Assembly (NCBI RefSeq): GCF_013044505.1
Contig: NZ_JABERD010000088.1
Span: forward strand, 1-37,084
Direction of reading: 5' to 3'
DNA length: 37,084 bases
Source: Streptomyces sp. S3(2020)
GTDB taxonomy: Bacteria > Actinomycetota > Actinomycetes > Streptomycetales > Streptomycetaceae
Shown in pieces: positions 33,864-37,084 of the stretch. Numbering within the stretch: position 1 is the stretch's first letter; every line of letters starts with the position of its first letter. The position numbers were made by a program, and so were the translations under genes. The notes beneath the pieces were generated by a model. That model did no database searches and had not been told where the DNA came from. It was given only the letters and a program-made list of their open reading frames with translations.

Positions 33864-35294
33864 GTGTCCGTACGTCTCAACCAGCGCATCGTCGTCCCCA
33901 TCGTCTGTGTGGTCACCGCGTTCATGTCCATCGTGGACGGAGCCGGAACCACTGTCGCCCTGCCCTCCATCGGACGGGACTTCGGGCTCGCCACCGCCGG
34001 CCTGGATGCCGTCGTCGTGGTCTACCCCGTCTGTGTCGGTCTCGCCGTCCCGGTCTCGGCGTGGCTCGGGGACCGCTTCGGCGGCCGGAGCACGGTACTT
34101 GTCTCGTTCGCCGTCTTCACCCTCGCCTCCGGGCTCTGCGGAGCGGCCGGGTCGCTCGGCGAACTCGTCGCCTGGCGTGCTCTCCAGGGCCTGGCGGCAG
34201 GCATCCTGCTACCGGTCACCGCTGCCCTGCTCTACCGCACCTTCAGCCTGTCCGAGCAGGTCAAGGTCTCCCGCTACATGATCATCCCGCAGCAGGTCGC
34301 GCCCGCCCTGGCACCGATGGGGGCGGGCTGGCTCGTCGACCACCTGTCATGGCGCTGGGTGTTCTACGCCAACCTCCCCATCGGCGCCGCGGTCCTGGTC
34401 TTCGGGCTGCTCTTCCTCGACCGGCACCGGGACCACGTCCCCGGGCGCCTCGACCTGCCGGGCCTGGTGCTCACCGCCTTCGGCACGGCCGGGCTGATGT
34501 TCGGCGTGAGTGAGGGCGCCGAGATGGGCTGGGGGAGTCCGCTGGTGATGGCCGCGCTGATCGGCGGTGCGGCCCTGCTGGGTGCGGCCGTCGTGGTCGA
34601 ACTGTGGGTACCCGAACCCGCTCTGCGGGTCCGTCTCTTCGCCGACCGGCTCTTCCGCGACACCAACATCATCGCCTTCATCGGTTTCATCGGCTTCATG
34701 GGGGCGATGTTCCTCGGCCCGCTCTTCCTCCAGGAGGGCCTGGGGCTGAGCGCCTGGGAGTCCGGTTCCGCCACCTTCGCCGAGGCTCTGGGGGTGCTGC
34801 TCACCGTCCAGCTCGTCGGCCCGCTCTACGCGCGGGTCGGCCCCCGCCGTATCGCAGGCTGCGGGCTCCTCGGGGTGGCGCTGGTACTGGTCGCCTTCTC
34901 CCGGCTGGACGCGGAGTTCTCGCTGTGGGCGTTCCGGGGGCTCATGTTCCTGCTCGGCGCCGCCATGGGCGGGGTGTTCATGCCCACCACGGTCGCCTCG
35001 TTCACCTCGATCGCGAAAGCCGACGTCTCGCACGCCTCCACCCTCAACACGGTCGTACGGCAGGCAGCCAACGCCGCCGCTCCCGCCGTGGTCACCGCCG
35101 TGCTGGCCTCGGCCACCGCCGTCGGCACAGGCGTCGACGCCCATCCACCGGTCTCCGCGTTCCAGCACGCCTACCTGGTGCTCGCGGCCGTCTCCGCGGT
35201 CGCCGCGCTGTTCGCGTTCACCATGCCGGACCGTGCGGCCCGGATCGCCGCGTCGGCCCGCCCGGCCACCCGGCGCGAGGCGGTCGACGCCTGA
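33864..35294 (+). CDS. MFS multidrug exporter, DHA2 (EmrB/QacA-like) type
   Basis: Predicted 476 residues. The GTG at 33864 is chosen because the frame upstream is the inverted-repeat operator and contains no gene-like sequence. About 13-14 hydrophobic helices, with the DHA2 motifs GDRFGGRSTVL (loop 2-3, motif A-like), GLAAGILLPVTAAL and QVAPALAPMGAGWLVDHLSWRWVFYANLPIG (motif C/D region). Proton-driven export of drugs or metabolites is expected. It is divergent from the MarR gene and followed by about 100 bases before the convergent IclR gene. Confidence 0.94.
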   Translation: MSVRLNQRIVVPIVCVVTAFMSIVDGAGTTVALPSIGRDFGLATAGLDAVVVVYPVCVGLAVPVSAWLGDRFGGRSTVLVSFAVFTLASGLCGAAGSLGELVAWRALQGLAAGILLPVTAALLYRTFSLSEQVKVSRYMIIPQQVAPALAPMGAGWLVDHLSWRWVFYANLPIGAAVLVFGLLFLDRHRDHVPGRLDLPGLVLTAFGTAGLMFGVSEGAEMGWGSPLVMAALIGGAALLGAAVVVELWVPEPALRVRLFADRLFRDTNIIAFIGFIGFMGAMFLGPLFLQEGLGLSAWESGSATFAEALGVLLTVQLVGPLYARVGPRRIAGCGLLGVALVLVAFSRLDAEFSLWAFRGLMFLLGAAMGGVFMPTTVASFTSIAKADVSHASTLNTVVRQAANAAAPAVVTAVLASATAVGTGVDAHPPVSAFQHAYLVLAAVSAVAALFAFTMPDRAARIAASARPATRREAVDA

Positions 35295-35396
35295 CCGGAT
35301 CGCGTGGCCCGCAGCGGGTGGCGTGGTCGGTCGACCGCACTCGCTCGCGTCGACAGATGGACGTCGTAGTGGTTGCAACGTAGCCGGGATGTGCGC

Positions 35397-36161
35397 TCAG
35401 GTTCCGCGCAAGGCGGCCTCCAGACGGCGTCCCCAGTGCAGGGCTGCGGCTACGCACTCCTGGGTTCTGGGTTCCAGGCGCCGTCGCGGTCCGACGACCT
35501 GGACCGCGGCGACGACCTCGTCCGTGAAATCGCGGACCGGTACGGCGACCGAGTACAGGCCGGGTTCGGCTTCCTCGTCGACGATCGAGTAGCCGCGCCG
35601 CCGGGTCACCGCCAGCCGGCGCAGGAAGTCGTCGACGTCGGTCGGTGTGCGAGGGCCGTGGCGTACGAAGTCGGTGCGGGAGAAGACGGAGGCCACCTCG
35701 TCGTCGGTGGCGTCGCTCAGCAGGGCCTGGCCGCAGTCACTGCAATAGGCCGGATACGGGCGGCCGATCCATGAGCCGAGCTGGCGGCTGCCGGGAGGTA
35801 CCCGTTCCGCGACGGTCACGGTGGTGTCGCCGACGAGGACGCCGAGGTAGCAGCTCTCGCCGGTCTGGGCGGCCATGCCCTCCAGCGCGGTGAGGCCGTC
35901 GGTGTGCAGTCGGTGCGTGGTGAGATCGCGTGCCGCCGCGTAGAGCCGCCAGTGCGGCGTGAGTCCTCCCGAGATGTCGTCGCGGGCGACGAACTCCTCC
36001 GCGGCCATGGCGGTGACGGTGCGGGACAGCTGACTGCGGTCGCGGCCCATGGTCCTGGCCAGTTCCGAGACGGACGGGGCCGAGCCGTGTCGTCGACCCT
36101 CGGCCGCGCCGCGACTGAGCATCGCCAGGGCATCCAGGCCCTTTGCCACGGTCGAGTCCAC
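35397..36161 (-). CDS. IclR-family transcriptional regulator (second)
   Basis: Predicted 254 residues from GTG 36161, which follows GGAGGAGCAC and gives the usual family length; an in-frame ATG at 36281 lacks a ribosome site. N-terminal HTH (VDSTVAKGLDALAML, VSELARTMGRDRSQLSRTVTAM) and C-terminal effector domain (YPAYCSDCGQALLS, RRRGYSIVDEE, YSVAVPVRDF, TDEVVAAVQVVGP). The CSDCGQA variant replaces the usual small-residue turn of the effector domain. The regulated target is not obvious: the MFS gene is convergent and the divergent plus-strand gene is a YqfO-like protein. Confidence 0.92.
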   Translation of the reverse strand: MDSTVAKGLDALAMLSRGAAEGRRHGSAPSVSELARTMGRDRSQLSRTVTAMAAEEFVARDDISGGLTPHWRLYAAARDLTTHRLHTDGLTALEGMAAQTGESCYLGVLVGDTTVTVAERVPPGSRQLGSWIGRPYPAYCSDCGQALLSDATDDEVASVFSRTDFVRHGPRTPTDVDDFLRRLAVTRRRGYSIVDEEAEPGLYSVAVPVRDFTDEVVAAVQVVGPRRRLEPRTQECVAAALHWGRRLEAALRGT

Positions 36162-36302
36162 GTGCTCCTCCGCCGTAACGACGCGCCCGGTCGCCCGGGT
36201 GGCGTGCCAGTGGTTGCCAGCCTCGAACCCTACCGTCGTCTCCCGTGCGACCCATGCGGTCCGTGCGACCTGCGCGATCATGACGTGTGCAGCATATGCA
36301 TC

Positions 36303-36331
36303 TTGCCATGTATTTAATGCACGCCTAGCAT
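36303..36331 (+). promoter_or_regulatory. Predicted vegetative-type promoter
   Basis: TTGCCA (36303-36308), 17-base spacer, TAGCAT (36326-36331), inside an AT-rich island upstream of the plus-strand ORF. Near-palindromic TGCATATG-type elements overlap it on the left and could bind the divergent IclR regulator. Confidence 0.5.
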
Positions 36332-36366
36332 TCCATGTGTCAGCCGCCGCCGAGTACGAGAGACGC

Positions 36367-37084
36367 ATGCGCATGGTTACGACGACGATGACGCCGGAAG
36401 CCGCCGGGCGGGATCGCGGGTCCCCGCAGGCGTCCGTCCGGCGTCGGACGGTCCGGACGATCAAGGTGTACTGGCCGGTCGAGACGGCGACCCTGGTCGC
36501 CTGCGCGGAGGGGGACCTCGACGCGCTGCGCTCCGACGAGTCCTTCGCCACGTTGCTGCGCGTGCTGGAGACCTCGCCCGAGCTCGGGGACTTCGGTGTC
36601 TATGGCGACGTCTTCGAAGTGGCCTTCGGCGTCGAGGGCTTCACCGTCCGGCCCGGCGCCCGGCCCTCCCTCGGTTCGGTCGGTGACCGGTTCCTCTCCT
36701 CGACCCTGTCGGTGACCACGTACGTCGACGCAGAGACGGACGACGAGGAACTGGCGCGGGTACTCGCCCGCCTCGCGAACGCCCACCCATGGGAGATCCC
36801 GGTGATCGAGCTCTCCGCCCCGCTGGACCTCGTCACCCGCGCGCTCAGGCGCGGCTGCGGAGGTCCGTCGGCGCCGGGACCTCGGTCACCGGCCCCCCCC
36901 AGGCGTGAGCGTTGCAAAGGGGGGCCAGCACCACCGCGCGTTCCCCGGCAGCCGTGCCTGCGTGGGCGGCCGTGGGCTCCGACAGGGCCGTGGAGAGGCA
37001 CCGGCCACCGACCGCACCGCCGGCGCGCCCCCCGCCCGCCCCGCCCGGGGAGCCCCCTACCCCCCCCGCCCCCTCGCCGCCCGG
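36367..37084 (+). CDS. YqfO/NIF3-like (CutA-like fold) domain protein, 3' end not resolved
   Basis: The frame is open from ATG 36367 (second ATG 36373) to the window edge. The part from RTIKVYWPVETATLV to NAHPWEIPVIELSAPLDLV resembles the PII/CutA-like domain of NIF3/YqfO proteins (GDF..YGDVFEVAFG, RPGARPSLGSVGDRF, AHPWEIPVIEL in place of AHPYEEP). After ALRRG the translation becomes Pro/Arg-rich with no domain pattern. Shifting one frame at the C-rich run 36893-36900 reaches a TGA (36904-36906) after TSVTGPPQA, giving a plausible gene end. So either the gene ends there and the window carries an indel, or the tail is real. Function not assigned. Confidence 0.6.
   Translation, partial: MRMVTTTMTPEAAGRDRGSPQASVRRRTVRTIKVYWPVETATLVACAEGDLDALRSDESFATLLRVLETSPELGDFGVYGDVFEVAFGVEGFTVRPGARPSLGSVGDRFLSSTLSVTTYVDAETDDEELARVLARLANAHPWEIPVIELSAPLDLVTRALRRGCGGPSAPGPRSPAPPRRERCKGGPAPPRVPRQPCLRGRPWAPTGPWRGTGHRPHRRRAPRPPRPGSPLPPPPPRRP

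Noticed and set aside
33213..35294. A 693-codon plus-strand frame as one gene
   Set aside because: The first 217 codons are antisense to the MarR gene and run through the operator; the exporter begins at the GTG at 33864.
35295..35396. Terminator between the MFS and IclR genes
   Set aside because: Only small palindromes (CGGTCGACCG and a CCCGC/GCGGG pair with almost no loop) are present; none makes a convincing hairpin.

Overview
The window reads as chromosomal DNA from a high-GC actinomycete, almost certainly Streptomyces or a close relative. The evidence is the strong G/C third-position bias, frequent GTG and TTG starts, GGAGG-type ribosome sites, ATGA/GTGA stop-start overlaps, and typical Streptomyces families (nSTAND-WD40 giants, LuxR-family ATPases, IclR/LysR/MarR regulators, secreted RNase with barstar). 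I saw no rRNA, tRNA, CRISPR array or intact insertion sequence. The window is gene-rich and accessory in character, with three degraded genes.

Layout. (1) 1-2262: 3' end of a nitronate monooxygenase-like gene with an unusual two-helix membrane tail, a probable IS3-type transposase scrap, an unrecognised protein with a CxxC zinc-ribbon-like C-terminus, and an 8-bp tandem repeat. (2) 2263-8391: a 1254-residue HTH-nSTAND-membrane helix-WD40 protein; a secreted guanyl-specific RNase followed by a barstar-family inhibitor, with a strong hairpin between them; and a lipoprotein-type beta-carbonic anhydrase. (3) 8403-12154 (minus strand): a compact RiPP locus: 53-residue precursor, 78-residue unknown protein, M29-aminopeptidase-like protein, PqqD-like recognition protein and a B12-binding radical SAM enzyme of the RiPP C-methyltransferase type. 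The last four genes overlap and are probably translationally coupled. A divergent gamma-glutamyltranspeptidase follows. (4) 14394-16992: remnants of an ABC substrate-binding protein and a PaaR-like TetR regulator beside an intact paaI-paaK pair that keeps a TetR-type operator. (5) 17302-23388: a LuxR-family ATPase regulator, then a secreted protein that appears to fuse a ribosome-inactivating (ricin A-chain-like) domain to a pectin methylesterase, then a polytopic membrane protein. (6) 23650-33125: a divergent catabolic/osmolyte cluster. One arm has a GbsA-like aldehyde dehydrogenase, an IclR regulator and a beta-hydroxyacid dehydrogenase. The other has a LysR regulator, a four-gene OpuC-type betaine-class ABC importer and an M24-fold protein that keeps every metal-ligand and catalytic position I know for the DMSP lyase DddP, at identical spacings. 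(7) 33189-37084: a MarR regulator and DHA2-type MFS exporter around a 35-bp inverted repeat, an IclR regulator, and an incomplete YqfO/NIF3-like ORF running off the window.

The most notable items are the RIP-pectinesterase fusion, the RiPP locus and the DddP-like importer/lyase cluster. Pectin methylesterase, a eukaryote-type ribosome toxin fold, phenylacetate activation and possible DMSP import together suggest, by inference only, a plant- or alga-associated lifestyle.
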